Below the pieces are notes generated by a model, which was given only the letters and a program-made list of their open reading frames with translations, searched no databases and was not told the DNA's origin. Position numbers and translations under genes: made by a program. From an uncultured Anaerolineae bacterium (GTDB lineage: Bacteria; Chloroflexota; Anaerolineae; Promineifilales; Promineifilaceae), in NCBI GenBank assembly GCA_905479495.1, contig CAJQMR010000005.1:1-64000 (forward strand): 64,000 bases of DNA, in the 5' to 3' direction. This document shows, one piece after another, positions 23,757-33,384 of the stretch (its first letter is position 1; each line of letters begins with the position of its first letter).

Positions 23757-25349
23757 ATGGCAGTTCAAGCGCTCAAAAAGCCGCAACCACAACCGACCGG
23801 GCAGAGTGCAACGCTGTTTACTGTGGTTTTGCGACTCGTTTTGTTGTTAGCAATCGATGCATTTGCCATTTGGTTTGCTGTGCGCGCCTTTGGCGAAGGC
23901 TTTGCGTCCCTCGGCATTGTTGTCACGCTTATTGCCGCCGGCATCAATTACATTATCCTCGTGCGAGACATGTACCCGCTGCGCTGGATGTTGCTTGGCC
24001 TGGTTATGATGAGCATGTTTGCTATTTGGCCAATCATCCTCACCATCTTTGTCGCCTTTACCAATTATGGCGATGGTCATCTGCTAACCAAGCCACAATC
24101 TATTGAGCAAATTTCCAAAGAGCGCTACTTGCCAGAAGGTGGAACCACCTATTCGTGGACGGGTTACACCAACGAGAATGGCGACTATGCGCTTTGGCTG
24201 CAAAATGCGGCTGGAGAAAACTATCTTGCTTTTCCGGGCGTTCCGCTTATACCAGCCAGTGAGGCAACAGATGCAACTGATTTTGACGAAAGCGGGATTC
24301 CTAATGAGATTGGCGACTATACACGTCTTAATGCCATTCGTATCGCGGCGGATAAAAATATCCCTGAAATTCAGTTTGGTTCTGAATTAGATGGGGTGAA
24401 AATTCGTTCCGCCAGTGAAGCGGCCCAGCTACAGCAAAAGTTTGTCTATGATGAAGCCAACGATACGCTGATTGACCAGGAAACAGGCACAGAATATCTT
24501 CCAGTGGACGGCCGTTGGACGGCACGCAATGGCGCAGAACTTACATCAGGCTACCGTGCCAATGTAGGCGTCAACAACTTCACGCGCTTTTTCCAAAGTT
24601 CTGCTCTCAGGGGACCACTCACGCGGATTATCATTTGGAACTTTGCCTTTGCCTTTCTCAGTGTTTTTTCCACTTTCGCGCTTGGTTTGGGCATTGCCTA
24701 TATCTTCAATGACCGCACTATTCCTGGGCGAAAAATCATCCAATCATTTTTGCTCATTCCCTACACCATTCCCAGCCTGATCACCATCCTCATTTGGAAA
24801 GGGATGTTTAATAACGAAGTAGGCGTGATCAATCGCACATTGACGGAACTCTTCAATATTGCCCCTCAGTGGACAGTTGATCCCACCTTGGCAAAGTTAG
24901 CCATTCTGATTGTAAATTTATGGCTGGGGTATCCCTACTTCTTTTTGATTTGCAGTGGTGCCCTTCAAGCAATCCCCTCAGATCTGTATGAAGCCGCCAA
25001 AGTTGACGGAGCCAATGCCTTCCAGAGCTTTTTCAAAATCACCCTCCCTCTTCTGCTCGTGGCTGTAGGCCCCCTGCTGGTGGCCTCTTTTACCTTTAAC
25101 TTCAACAACTTCAACATCATCTTTCTCTTTATCGAAGGAGGGCCGCCGATTGCGGGATCGCTCACCAGGGCGGGGCATACAGATATTTTGATTAGCTACG
25201 TCTACAACCTGGCCTTTGCCGCTGGACGTGGTAAGGAGTACGGCCTGGGGGCAGCGATTACTATCGTCATTTTCGCTATTGTAGCGATTATCACACTCTT
25301 TCAATTCCGCTATACCAAGATGTGGGAGGAGGTTGGTGAAGGTGTCTAA
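23757..25349 (+). CDS. malF: Sugar ABC transporter permease, MalF-like
   Basis: 530 residues, with membrane helices at about 20-60 and 75-105, a large extracytoplasmic loop of about 160 residues (the MalF P2-like loop), and six more helices. The EAA loop EAAKVDGANAFQSFFKITLPLL (near residue 415) is the contact for the ATPase. ITLP-type maltose/maltodextrin specificity is inferred from size and neighbours. AAGGAGGT lies 6 bases before the ATG. The last 17 bases overlap the next gene. One ACGGCCGT is present. Confidence 0.9.
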   Translation: MAVQALKKPQPQPTGQSATLFTVVLRLVLLLAIDAFAIWFAVRAFGEGFASLGIVVTLIAAGINYIILVRDMYPLRWMLLGLVMMSMFAIWPIILTIFVAFTNYGDGHLLTKPQSIEQISKERYLPEGGTTYSWTGYTNENGDYALWLQNAAGENYLAFPGVPLIPASEATDATDFDESGIPNEIGDYTRLNAIRIAADKNIPEIQFGSELDGVKIRSASEAAQLQQKFVYDEANDTLIDQETGTEYLPVDGRWTARNGAELTSGYRANVGVNNFTRFFQSSALRGPLTRIIIWNFAFAFLSVFSTFALGLGIAYIFNDRTIPGRKIIQSFLLIPYTIPSLITILIWKGMFNNEVGVINRTLTELFNIAPQWTVDPTLAKLAILIVNLWLGYPYFFLICSGALQAIPSDLYEAAKVDGANAFQSFFKITLPLLLVAVGPLLVASFTFNFNNFNIIFLFIEGGPPIAGSLTRAGHTDILISYVYNLAFAAGRGKEYGLGAAITIVIFAIVAIITLFQFRYTKMWEEVGEGV

Positions 25350-26211
25350 TTTAACATTCAAACAACGCAGATATCTCTCTTATACAATTCGCTGGCTGGT
25401 CGCGCTGATATTGATTGCCTTTGCCATTTTCCCGGTTTTGTGGATCTTATCAACATCACTTAACCCATCCAACACCCTGGCAACGGCCAGCCTGATTCCC
25501 AAAAACATTGGCCTGGACAACTACCGGACGCTGTTTAATACGCCGGAGACGCCTTTTGGCATCTGGATTTGGAATTCAATAAAGATTTCATCGATCACCA
25601 CAGTTCTATCGGTGACAATTACCACGCTGGCCGCTTATGCTTTTTCCCGCTTCCGGTTTAGGGGACGCGAAACCATGCTCAAAGGAATTTTGCTGATTCA
25701 AGTATTTCCTGGGCTGTTGGCCATGATTGCCATTTTTACATTGGTTACCCAATTTGAAGCGATCGTTCCGGCTATTGGCTTAAATACACACGCGGGCTTG
25801 ATCCTTGTCTATTTAGGTGGGGCAATGGGTGTAAACATCTGGCTGATGAAGGGTTTCTTTGACACCATTCCCCGGGCCATTGATGAAAGTGCCATGGTAG
25901 ATGGCGCGACTCATTGGCAAACGTTTTCTCAGCTTTTGCTGCCATTGATGCGGCCGATTTTAGTTGTGATTGCCATCCTAACTTTTATTGGTACATATGG
26001 TGACTTTATTCTGGCCCGAATCTTGCTAAAAAGCACGGACCAATACCCTCTAATGGTGGGCCTGTTTATTTACACCAGCGGCCAGTTTTCCCAAAAATGG
26101 GGGCCATTTGCTGCCGGCGCTTTGCTGGGCGCTTTGCCCATTATGATCATTTATCTCTTGTTGCAAGATCAAATTGTGGGTGGCCTGACACAAGGGGCAG
26201 TGAAGGGATAA
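25336..26211 (+). CDS. malG: Sugar ABC transporter permease, MalG-like
   Basis: About 291 residues, six membrane helices; the EAA motif is DESAMVDGATHWQTFSQLLLPLM. WILSTSLNPSNTL near the start is typical MalG. The start is GTG 25336 or GTG 25342 (GGGAGGA upstream), both inside the 3' end of the preceding gene, indicating translational coupling. No ATPase gene lies in the window; a shared MsmX/UgpC-type ATPase elsewhere must be assumed. No ACGGCCGT motif. Confidence 0.9.
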   Translation: MKVSNLTFKQRRYLSYTIRWLVALILIAFAIFPVLWILSTSLNPSNTLATASLIPKNIGLDNYRTLFNTPETPFGIWIWNSIKISSITTVLSVTITTLAAYAFSRFRFRGRETMLKGILLIQVFPGLLAMIAIFTLVTQFEAIVPAIGLNTHAGLILVYLGGAMGVNIWLMKGFFDTIPRAIDESAMVDGATHWQTFSQLLLPLMRPILVVIAILTFIGTYGDFILARILLKSTDQYPLMVGLFIYTSGQFSQKWGPFAAGALLGALPIMIIYLLLQDQIVGGLTQGAVKG

Positions 26212-26252
26212 ATAATTGTAACTTGTGAATGGTTAATTTTTAATTGTTAATG
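26212..26252. repeat. Short stuttering spacer (TTAATTGTTAATGG words)
   Basis: TTGTAACTTGTGAATGG, TTAATTTTTAATTG and TTAATGG words in the spacer. The same words occur at 57986-58022. Confidence 0.5.
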
Positions 26253-26325
26253 GATTACGGCCGTTTCCGCCCCGTTATTCTCTGGTAATTGGGTTGGGAA
26301 CGGCCGTTTGCCGCCAGGACCTTCT

Positions 26326-28047
26326 ATGAAAACACGTCTACTTCTCGCCTTTTTGTTTACTTTGCTGCTGCTGGCTGCCTGCCAGGAAACAGACACACCA
26401 CGACCAACGGCCGTCTCCGACACCCCAGATAACAATCCCGAAGAAACGGTGGCGGCAACGGCCGTTCCCGAACCCACCAGCACCCCACTCCCCGCAGCGA
26501 CAGCCACAGCCGATCCCTTTATTTCGGGCACCAATGATAATCCCTGGTGGAATGACGTTGTTTTCTACGAAATCTTTGTGCGCAGCTTCTACGACAGCGA
26601 TGGCGACGGCATTGGCGACCTGAATGGCGTCATCGAAAAGCTCGACTATCTCAATGACGGCGATCCCACAACCAACAACGATCTCGGCGTCACTGGGATC
26701 TGGCTCATGCCCATCATGGTCTCCCCCAGCTATCATGGGTACGACGTGGTCGATTACTTCCAGGTAAACCCAGATTACGGCACCAACGACGATTTTCTCC
26801 GGCTGATGGATGAAGCCCATGCCCGAGGCATTCACGTCATTGTCGATCTGGTGATGAACCATACTTCGAATGAACACCCCTGGTTTATCGAATCCCAAGA
26901 CCCCACTTCGGAGAAGCGTGATTGGTACATTTGGGCCGAGGAAAATCCCGGCTATCGTGGACCAGACGGGCAGGTCGTTTGGCACAACAGCGCCAGCGGC
27001 TACTACTACGGTGTCTTCTGGAGTGGCATGCCCGACCTGAACTACGAAAATCCCAATGTCACCTTTGCCATGTTTGAGGCCGCCAAATTTTGGCTGGATG
27101 AGATGAACGTCGATGGCTTCCGTCTGGATGCCATTAAACACATGATCGAAGAGGGTGAAGGTCAGCAAAATACCCGCAGCACCCACAATTGGCTGCAAGA
27201 GTTTCATACCTTTTACAAAGCGGTAGACCCAGACGCTCTCACCGTGGGCGAAGCGTGGACCAGCACCCAGCAAGTAGTCGATTACACGGGTGACGAAGTA
27301 GACATTGCCTTCCAGTTCGACCTGGCGCTGGACATCATCAACGGTGCGGGGGCAGGGTTAGCCCCCATCTTTGCCGACACCCAGCAAGAAGTATATGACG
27401 CGTTTCCGTCCAACCAGTACGCCACCTTTATCACCAACCACGACCAAAATCGGGTGATGTCGCAGTTACGCGGTGATGAGGCCCAGGCGCGCGTAGCCGC
27501 CGCTATTTTACTGACCGGCAGCGGCGTTCCCTTCATTTACTATGGTGAAGAGATCGGCATGACGGGCATCAAGCCAGATGAGGATATTCGCCTGCCCATG
27601 CAGTGGGCCAGCAACAGTCCTGCCGTTGGCTTCACAGAAGGCACACCCTGGCGAGCGGCCGCTGCCGATTTTCCCGAACGCAGCGTAGCCCGCCAAACCG
27701 ATGACCCCGATTCGCTGCTGAGCCTGTACCGTGACCTCATCCATTTGCGCAACGACCATGAAGCGCTGCGTGTCGGCGACTGGACACTGGTGGAAGCCAA
27801 CTCACCCCGACTCTACACCTTCCTGCGTCAAACGGAAAATGAAACGGTGTTGGTCATCATCAACGTGAACAAAAACGCGGTTTCGGCTGAGGATTACAGT
27901 CTGGAATTGACGCTGGATGGGCCAGTTACGGCCGTTTCCCTTTATGGCCTCCAACCAGGCAGCAATCCTACCAGCGGCAGCTATGTGCCCTACGACGAGA
28001 TTCCACCACAATCCGTTCATATCATTCAATTGCTGCCGGAAGAATGA
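26326..28047 (+). CDS. Secreted GH13 alpha-amylase-family lipoprotein
   Basis: 573 residues. The signal peptide MKTRLLLAFLFTLLLLAAC ends in a lipobox, followed by a Thr/Pro/Ala linker of about 50 residues. The (beta/alpha)8 GH13 domain contains VMNHTSNEHPWF, the nucleophile region GFRLDAIKHM, the acid/base VGEAWTST, and FITNHDQNR. The sequence resembles alpha-glucosidase/oligo-1,6-glucosidase or amylase, acting outside the cell on starch or maltodextrins. I chose ATG 26326 over a TTG 18 bases upstream. It lies downstream of the permeases, so the product probably feeds the transporter. Confidence 0.9.
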   Translation: MKTRLLLAFLFTLLLLAACQETDTPRPTAVSDTPDNNPEETVAATAVPEPTSTPLPAATATADPFISGTNDNPWWNDVVFYEIFVRSFYDSDGDGIGDLNGVIEKLDYLNDGDPTTNNDLGVTGIWLMPIMVSPSYHGYDVVDYFQVNPDYGTNDDFLRLMDEAHARGIHVIVDLVMNHTSNEHPWFIESQDPTSEKRDWYIWAEENPGYRGPDGQVVWHNSASGYYYGVFWSGMPDLNYENPNVTFAMFEAAKFWLDEMNVDGFRLDAIKHMIEEGEGQQNTRSTHNWLQEFHTFYKAVDPDALTVGEAWTSTQQVVDYTGDEVDIAFQFDLALDIINGAGAGLAPIFADTQQEVYDAFPSNQYATFITNHDQNRVMSQLRGDEAQARVAAAILLTGSGVPFIYYGEEIGMTGIKPDEDIRLPMQWASNSPAVGFTEGTPWRAAAADFPERSVARQTDDPDSLLSLYRDLIHLRNDHEALRVGDWTLVEANSPRLYTFLRQTENETVLVIINVNKNAVSAEDYSLELTLDGPVTAVSLYGLQPGSNPTSGSYVPYDEIPPQSVHIIQLLPEE

Positions 28048-28071
28048 TGCGCTGGTAGAAGGAAGAGGCAA

Positions 28072-31000
28072 ATGCAATCGAAAAAACTTCTCTTTCTTGT
28101 CATATTCATTTTTTTGTCCGCCTGCCAACGGGCCAAACCCGCACAAGAAACTATTGCGGCAAACGACACGGCCGTTTCCACCCCACCAACCACCCTCTTC
28201 CACAACGTCAGCCGGATGGCGGGCATCAGGCAGACCCGCCAGGGCAACGACCGGGCCATCGGCCAGGCCTGGGGCGATTATGACCGCGACGGCTGGGTCG
28301 ATTTCTACGTCACCGACACCAAAGGCCCCAACAGCCTCTACCATAACAACGGCGATGGCACCTTTAGCCATCCTCCGCTGGCTGAAACCGTGGCCCTGCC
28401 AGACGCTTACAGCGGCGGCGCCTCCTTTGCCGACTACGATAACGATGGCTGGCTAGACCTGTATGTGGTCAATTGGGGACAAAACCACCTCTTCCACAAC
28501 GAAGCTGGCCAAGGCTTTGTCGATATCACCCGCCAGGCAGGCGTAGGCGGTGAAGACGCCAACAGCCAAACCGCCTCCTGGGGCGACTACGATAACGACG
28601 GTTGGCTGGACCTCTACGTGGCCAACTGGTCCTGCTATCCACGCTGCGGCCGTCCCAACGAGGGCGAATCCGACCGCCTTTACCACAACAATGGCGACGG
28701 CACCTTCAGCGATGTAACTCGCCTGCTAAACGGCCAAACCTTCGGGGCCGGCTTCGTCGCCAGCTTTACGGATTACGACAATGACGGCGACCAGGACATC
28801 TACCTGGTCAACGACGAATTCCTCTTCCCCATTGGCAACAAGCTGTGGCGCAACGATGGCCCCGGCTGTGAAGACCGCCTAGAGGGGGAGCTTGCCCATT
28901 GCTTCACCGAAGTTGCCAGCGAAGCCGGAGCCGACACCCGCGTCATGGGCATGGGGCTGGCCACGGCCGATTACGACAACGATGGCGACTTTGACTTTTA
29001 TTTCTCCAACGCCGGGCCGATGACTCTGCTGCAAAATCAGGGGGATGGCACCTTTGGCGACGTCGCCGATCTGGCGGGTGTGTCCGTGCCAGATGGGGTT
29101 GCCTGGGCCGCCACCGCGCTGGATTACGACAATGACGGCTGGCAAGATTTGTACCTGGCCGTCATGACCACCGCAGATCACAGAGGTCTGGCAGCCAACC
29201 CGCTCTTTCATAACAATGGCGATGGCACCTTCAGCCGGGTACGCACCGGCAGCGGGGCCAACGACGTAGGACCAACGATGGGCATTGCCACGGCCGATTT
29301 CGACAACGACGGCTGGGTCGATTTGCTCATCGGCAATAAAGACAATGGCTACAGCTTGCTGCGCAATCAGACCGGGGCGCAAGCAAACAGCCATTGGTTT
29401 TCGCTGGCACTCACAGGCAGCGGTCCGGTCAACCGAGATGCCGTCGGCACGCGCGTCACTTTGCGCACGGCCGATGGCAATACCCAAATGCGCGAAGTGC
29501 AAAATGGCGGCAGCCTGGGCGCAGGCAACGAGCTGACGCTGCACTTTGGCCTGGGCACGGCCGTTTCCATCGACGAACTCACCATTCAGTGGCCAGACGG
29601 CCGTACCCAACAATTCACCAACATCCCCGCCGACCGCCAAGTGAATCTGCCCTATCCGCTGGATGCCACGGCCGAAGCTGCCCAACAGGCCGCACTTTAT
29701 CCCGTCACGGGCGCACCAGCAACGGCCTTCAATCTGCCCACAACAACCCTGCTCATCATCGCCAACGGGGTAGCCTGGCTGGGCGTGCTGCTGCTCATCT
29801 TGCGCTATCGCGGCCGTTTGGGCCTTGGACGGCAAAGTGTGCGCTGGGCCGGAGTAGTGGTGCTGGTTGTTTTTACGGCCGTTTACCTGTTCAAAAGTCT
29901 GCAAGCAGCCGAAAAAACGCCAGAGGTCACACAATCCGCCCCCGCGCTGGCGGAACTTTTGGCCCAGGCCGGGGCCACCTTACCCTTGCAACAAGCCGCT
30001 CCCTCCGAGGCCGAGGTGGCATTGGGGCGGGCTTTGTTCTGGGATCCACTCCTGAGCGGCAACAAAGATACGGCCTGCGTCACCTGCCACCATCCGGCAG
30101 CGGCTACAGGCGATGCCCTGCCACTGCCCATCGGTACCGGGGGCGAAGGATTAGCCCTGACGCGTGTTTTGGTAAACGGCCGTGAGGTACTCGTCCCTCG
30201 CAACGCCACGCCTATTTTTAACATGGGGCTGGACGGCATGGATGTCCTCTTTTGGGATGGGCGTGTGTCGGGAACGGCCGTATCCGAATTCGACAGCCCA
30301 GCCAACGATGATTTACCCACCGGCCTGACAAACGCCCTGGCTGCCCAGGCCATGTTCCCCGTCACCTCACGTGACGAAATGCGCGGGCGGCGCGGCGATG
30401 AAGATATTTTTGGCGACCGCAATGCGCTGGCCAGCGCCAGCGATCATCAGTTCAGCCGCGTTTGGGATGAATTGATGGCAGAAATTTTGGCAATACCGGC
30501 TTATCAGGAAATGTTCCAGGCCGCCTACCCCGATGTGCCTTTAGACCAACTGGGCTTTGAGGATGCCGCCAACGCCCTGGCCGCCTACCAGGCAGACGTG
30601 TTCACCTTTTTAGACAGCCCCTGGGACCGCTATTTGCAAGGGGATGTGTCAGCTTTGTCGCCGGACGCATTGGCTGGGGCAGAACTGTTTTATGGCAAAG
30701 CAGGCTGCGCCCGCTGCCACAGCGGTTCACTCATGAGCGATTTGCAGTTCCACAATATTGGCGTACCCCAGATCGGCCCAGGCAAGGGCAATGAGGAACC
30801 CTACGATTACGGCCGTGCCCGCGAAACCGGTGACGACAGCGATCTATTTGCTTTCCGCACGCCACCGCTGCGCAATGTGGCCCTCACCGGCCCCTGGATG
30901 CACAATGGCGCTTATGCCACGCTGGAAGCGGCCGTTTTGCACCATCTCCACCCAGCCCAGGCAGTAGAAAATTATGATTTCAGCCAATTGTCGCCATTGA

Positions 31001-31212
31001 TGGTGGCCGAAGATTCGGGGGATACGGCCGTACACACCGCAGCCCTCAACGCCACCTCCTTCGCCCAACCCTGCCCAGCCCTGACCGATGCAGAAGTGGC
31101 AACCCTGTTGGCTTTTCTAGACGCACTCACCTCACCATCCGCGATGGATTTGAGCCACACCATTCCGGAGTCAGTGCCTAGCGGCCTACCCGTGGGCGGT
31201 TCTATAAACTAA
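28072..31212 (+). CDS. FG-GAP/VCBS-repeat + ASPIC/UnbV + di-haem cytochrome c peroxidase fusion lipoprotein
   Basis: 1046 residues. The lipobox LSACQ is at about 15-19. Residues about 45-440 hold repeated calcium-binding FG-GAP units (WGDYDNDGWLDLYVANW, NNGDGTF) forming a beta-propeller. An ASPIC/UnbV domain follows (VGTRVTLRTADGNTQMREVQNGGSLGAGNE, TIQWPDGRTQQF). Two membrane helices follow (about 560-582 and 594-612). A MauG/CcpA-type peroxidase domain has haem sites CVTCH (about residue 672) and CARCH (about 882), plus RTPPLRNVALTGPWMHNG. These parts normally occur in separate proteins. It is probably exported and redox-active; the substrate is unknown. Confidence 0.85.
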   Translation: MQSKKLLFLVIFIFLSACQRAKPAQETIAANDTAVSTPPTTLFHNVSRMAGIRQTRQGNDRAIGQAWGDYDRDGWVDFYVTDTKGPNSLYHNNGDGTFSHPPLAETVALPDAYSGGASFADYDNDGWLDLYVVNWGQNHLFHNEAGQGFVDITRQAGVGGEDANSQTASWGDYDNDGWLDLYVANWSCYPRCGRPNEGESDRLYHNNGDGTFSDVTRLLNGQTFGAGFVASFTDYDNDGDQDIYLVNDEFLFPIGNKLWRNDGPGCEDRLEGELAHCFTEVASEAGADTRVMGMGLATADYDNDGDFDFYFSNAGPMTLLQNQGDGTFGDVADLAGVSVPDGVAWAATALDYDNDGWQDLYLAVMTTADHRGLAANPLFHNNGDGTFSRVRTGSGANDVGPTMGIATADFDNDGWVDLLIGNKDNGYSLLRNQTGAQANSHWFSLALTGSGPVNRDAVGTRVTLRTADGNTQMREVQNGGSLGAGNELTLHFGLGTAVSIDELTIQWPDGRTQQFTNIPADRQVNLPYPLDATAEAAQQAALYPVTGAPATAFNLPTTTLLIIANGVAWLGVLLLILRYRGRLGLGRQSVRWAGVVVLVVFTAVYLFKSLQAAEKTPEVTQSAPALAELLAQAGATLPLQQAAPSEAEVALGRALFWDPLLSGNKDTACVTCHHPAAATGDALPLPIGTGGEGLALTRVLVNGREVLVPRNATPIFNMGLDGMDVLFWDGRVSGTAVSEFDSPANDDLPTGLTNALAAQAMFPVTSRDEMRGRRGDEDIFGDRNALASASDHQFSRVWDELMAEILAIPAYQEMFQAAYPDVPLDQLGFEDAANALAAYQADVFTFLDSPWDRYLQGDVSALSPDALAGAELFYGKAGCARCHSGSLMSDLQFHNIGVPQIGPGKGNEEPYDYGRARETGDDSDLFAFRTPPLRNVALTGPWMHNGAYATLEAAVLHHLHPAQAVENYDFSQLSPLMVAEDSGDTAVHTAALNATSFAQPCPALTDAEVATLLAFLDALTSPSAMDLSHTIPESVPSGLPVGGSIN

Positions 31213-31292
31213 TTCTATGTGTGGCTTGCCGCACAGGCGGTAATTCACACGCCGAACAACCGAGACGACAACAAGAAAGAGGCAAAAATTAG

Positions 31293-33017
31293 ATGGATGA
31301 TTTTGTTTTTGGTTCGCTATCGACCACTGAAAAAAGGCTGAAATATTATCAGGCGTGGCGGCAAGGTGTGAAACACCACAGTCTAATCGAGCCGCGTGCC
31401 CCGCAAGAGGGCGACGCGCCAACCCTTACCGTGATTGTGGGCTTGCCGCAATTGATTGACAAGATTGACTGTGAGCTGACGCTGCCGAATACGCCAGCTT
31501 TTCCATCTGGGAAAACCTATCCACTTCATCGCAGCGAAACCAAGTGGGATTTACTCAACTGGCAATATATGCAGCTGTGGCAGGTTACGCTGCCACCCCA
31601 GCCAGAAGGCACCATCGTACGCTATACCATTAAAGCGTACCCCGCTGATGGCTCGGAGCCAATTCTGGCCAACGATGGCGAAGTTTTTTCTTACTACGTG
31701 GGTCCCAGCGAACCACCTGCCTGGAGCCAGTCAGCCGTTGTGTATCAAATATTCCCAGACAGGTTTTATCCGGGAGACGGCCGTTCCTGGAACGCCACCA
31801 AAACCCTGAATGACATCTACGGCGGCACCCTGCGCGGCATCATCCAGAAGCTGGAATATGTGGCCGAGATGGGCTTCAACACCATCTGGCTCAATCCCTT
31901 TTTCCCTGACGACAGCCACCACGGCTATCATGCCACCGACTACTTTAGCGTTAACCCCAGATTAGGCAGCCTGGAAGACATTCGGGAACTGATAGATACC
32001 GCCCACAGCAAGGGCATCCGGGTGCTGCTAGACTTTGTGGCCAATCATTGGGGCCGTGAGCATCACAGCTTTCAAGAAGCCATTCAAAATCCAGACAGTC
32101 CTTTTGTCAATTGGTACCATTGGATCGATTATCCGCATGACTACGAAACCTTTTTTGGCGTGATGGATCTACCTCAGGTCAACGTCAATCATCCCGAAGT
32201 GCGGAAATATCTGCTAGACAGCGTGCGCTTTTGGCTGGGGGATGTGGGCTTCGACGGGCTGCGGCTCGATTACGCGCTGGGACCAACCCATGATTTTTGG
32301 ACCGAGATGCGGGCCACTGTTAAGCAAGTCAAGCCCGATGCCTGGATTTTTGGCGAAGTGGTTGAGACCCCTTCAACGTTGCTCAGTTATGAAGGTCGCC
32401 TGGATGGCTGTCTGGATTTCTCTTTGGAACAGGCGCTGCGAGACACGTTTGCGCTCCACCGTATGACGCTCTCTGAATTTGCCAGCTTTGTCATTAAACA
32501 TGAGCGCTTCTTCCCGGAAACATACAGTCGGCCCAGCTTTTTAGACAACCACGACATGAATCGCTTTTACTTTGCCACCGGCCACGACAAGCGCAAGCTC
32601 AAGCTGGCAGCGCTGTGCCAGTTTACCCTTATCGGGCCACCGATTGTGTACAACGGCAGCGAGGTGGGGGTGCGCCAGGAAAAGGGAATGCAGGAACCTG
32701 ATAGCCAGGGGATGGAAGAAAATAGGCAGCCGATGCTGTGGGGCCAAGATCAGGACGGGGACATTCGGGAATATTTCCGCTGGCTGATCCAGTTCCGCCA
32801 CGATCATCCGGTGCTAGGACACGGCCGTTTCGCCATTATTCAATCAGAGAAAGACACGCTGGTTTATGCTCGCAGCAGCAACACAGAAACAATTTGGGTA
32901 GCGCTCAATACCAGTGATGAGATGCAGGAAATAACGGCCGTTTCTGACCAACACCAGCATACCTTCAACCTGCAACCCTGGTCCGGCGATGTCGCCTGTT
33001 TTCCCAAGAATGCTTGA
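31293..33017 (+). CDS. GH13 alpha-glucosidase / cyclomaltodextrinase-like hydrolase
   Basis: 574 residues without a signal peptide, so cytoplasmic. The N-terminal region (1-140) resembles a CBM34-type domain. The GH13 barrel starts at VVYQIFPDRFYPGD, with FVANHWGREHHSF, the nucleophile GFDGLRLDYALG, acid/base FGEVVE and FLDNHDMNRF. YQIFPDRF and the N-domain favour the GH13_20 neopullulanase/cyclomaltodextrinase group. It probably degrades imported maltodextrins. The promoter of the asd T-box overlaps its stop region. Confidence 0.9.
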   Translation: MDDFVFGSLSTTEKRLKYYQAWRQGVKHHSLIEPRAPQEGDAPTLTVIVGLPQLIDKIDCELTLPNTPAFPSGKTYPLHRSETKWDLLNWQYMQLWQVTLPPQPEGTIVRYTIKAYPADGSEPILANDGEVFSYYVGPSEPPAWSQSAVVYQIFPDRFYPGDGRSWNATKTLNDIYGGTLRGIIQKLEYVAEMGFNTIWLNPFFPDDSHHGYHATDYFSVNPRLGSLEDIRELIDTAHSKGIRVLLDFVANHWGREHHSFQEAIQNPDSPFVNWYHWIDYPHDYETFFGVMDLPQVNVNHPEVRKYLLDSVRFWLGDVGFDGLRLDYALGPTHDFWTEMRATVKQVKPDAWIFGEVVETPSTLLSYEGRLDGCLDFSLEQALRDTFALHRMTLSEFASFVIKHERFFPETYSRPSFLDNHDMNRFYFATGHDKRKLKLAALCQFTLIGPPIVYNGSEVGVRQEKGMQEPDSQGMEENRQPMLWGQDQDGDIREYFRWLIQFRHDHPVLGHGRFAIIQSEKDTLVYARSSNTETIWVALNTSDEMQEITAVSDQHQHTFNLQPWSGDVACFPKNA

Positions 33018-33041
33018 CAGGTCAACCAGATTCTTTATAAT
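33014..33041 (+). promoter_or_regulatory. Promoter of the asd T-box leader
   Basis: TTGACA (33014-33019), 16 bases, TATAAT (33036-33041). The TGA stop of the GH13 gene lies inside the -35 box. Architecture identical to the rpmF and tRNA-Leu promoters. Confidence 0.85.
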
Positions 33042-33247
33042 CTTGCGGAATTCACAAGGATTTGCCGCAAGGCAATCCCTGAAAAAGCAATGATCAGGAC
33101 GAGTAGCGGCTGAGCCTGTTGCAGAGATCGGAAGGCCAAAGGCTGAGAGCCTCCGAAACAAAGATAGCCCCGAAAACCCCCTGAGAGCGACTTCCTGAAC
33201 AGTAATTTTGAGTAGGGAAGCACGGTTGGCCCCGTTAACGGCCGTCT

Positions 33248-33332
33248 TGAGAGTATTCAGTAATCAGTAAACAGTAATCTAATCAGAACCGTTTACTGAA
33301 TACTGATAACTGGTCACTGAATACTGAATTGG
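33248..33332. repeat. Stuttering repeat inserted in the T-box leader
   Basis: The words ATTCAGTAATC, AGTAAACAGTAATC, TACTGAATACTG, TCACTGAATACTGAATT form a long self-complementary stretch (CAGTAA...TTACTG). It occupies the linker between Stem III and the antiterminator. Confidence 0.8.
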
Positions 33333-33343
33333 GTGGAATCGCG

Positions 33344-33379
33344 ACGCCGTCGCCCCATTGTGGGCGCGGCGTTTTTATT
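33344..33379 (+). terminator. T-box terminator before asd
   Basis: Stem ACGCCGTCGCCCC with GGGCGCGGCGT around a short loop, then TTTTTATTTTTT. The 5' arm overlaps the end of the T-box sequence, so antiterminator and terminator are mutually exclusive. Confidence 0.85.
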
Positions 33380-33384
33380 TTTTC

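Larger units (their letters stand above)
33048..33380 (+). promoter_or_regulatory. T-box riboswitch leader of asd
   Basis: Near the 5' end is a GCAATGATCAGGACGAGTAG stretch typical of the T-box Stem I base. AGAGA and a distal stem CGGAAGGC...GCCTCCG follow. GAAAACCCCCTGAGAG is the candidate specifier region (ACC, Thr, at about 33171; weak). AGTAGGG...CCCCGTTAACGG (about 33211-33240) resembles Stem III. The T-box GGGTGGAATCGCG is at 33331-33343 with TGGA facing a tRNA ending in T73-CCA. The terminator stem CGCCGTCGCCCC...GGGCGCGGCG (33344-33371) has a T run. Between Stem III and the T-box lies an 85-base stuttering repeat that is not part of known T-boxes. Confidence 0.85.
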
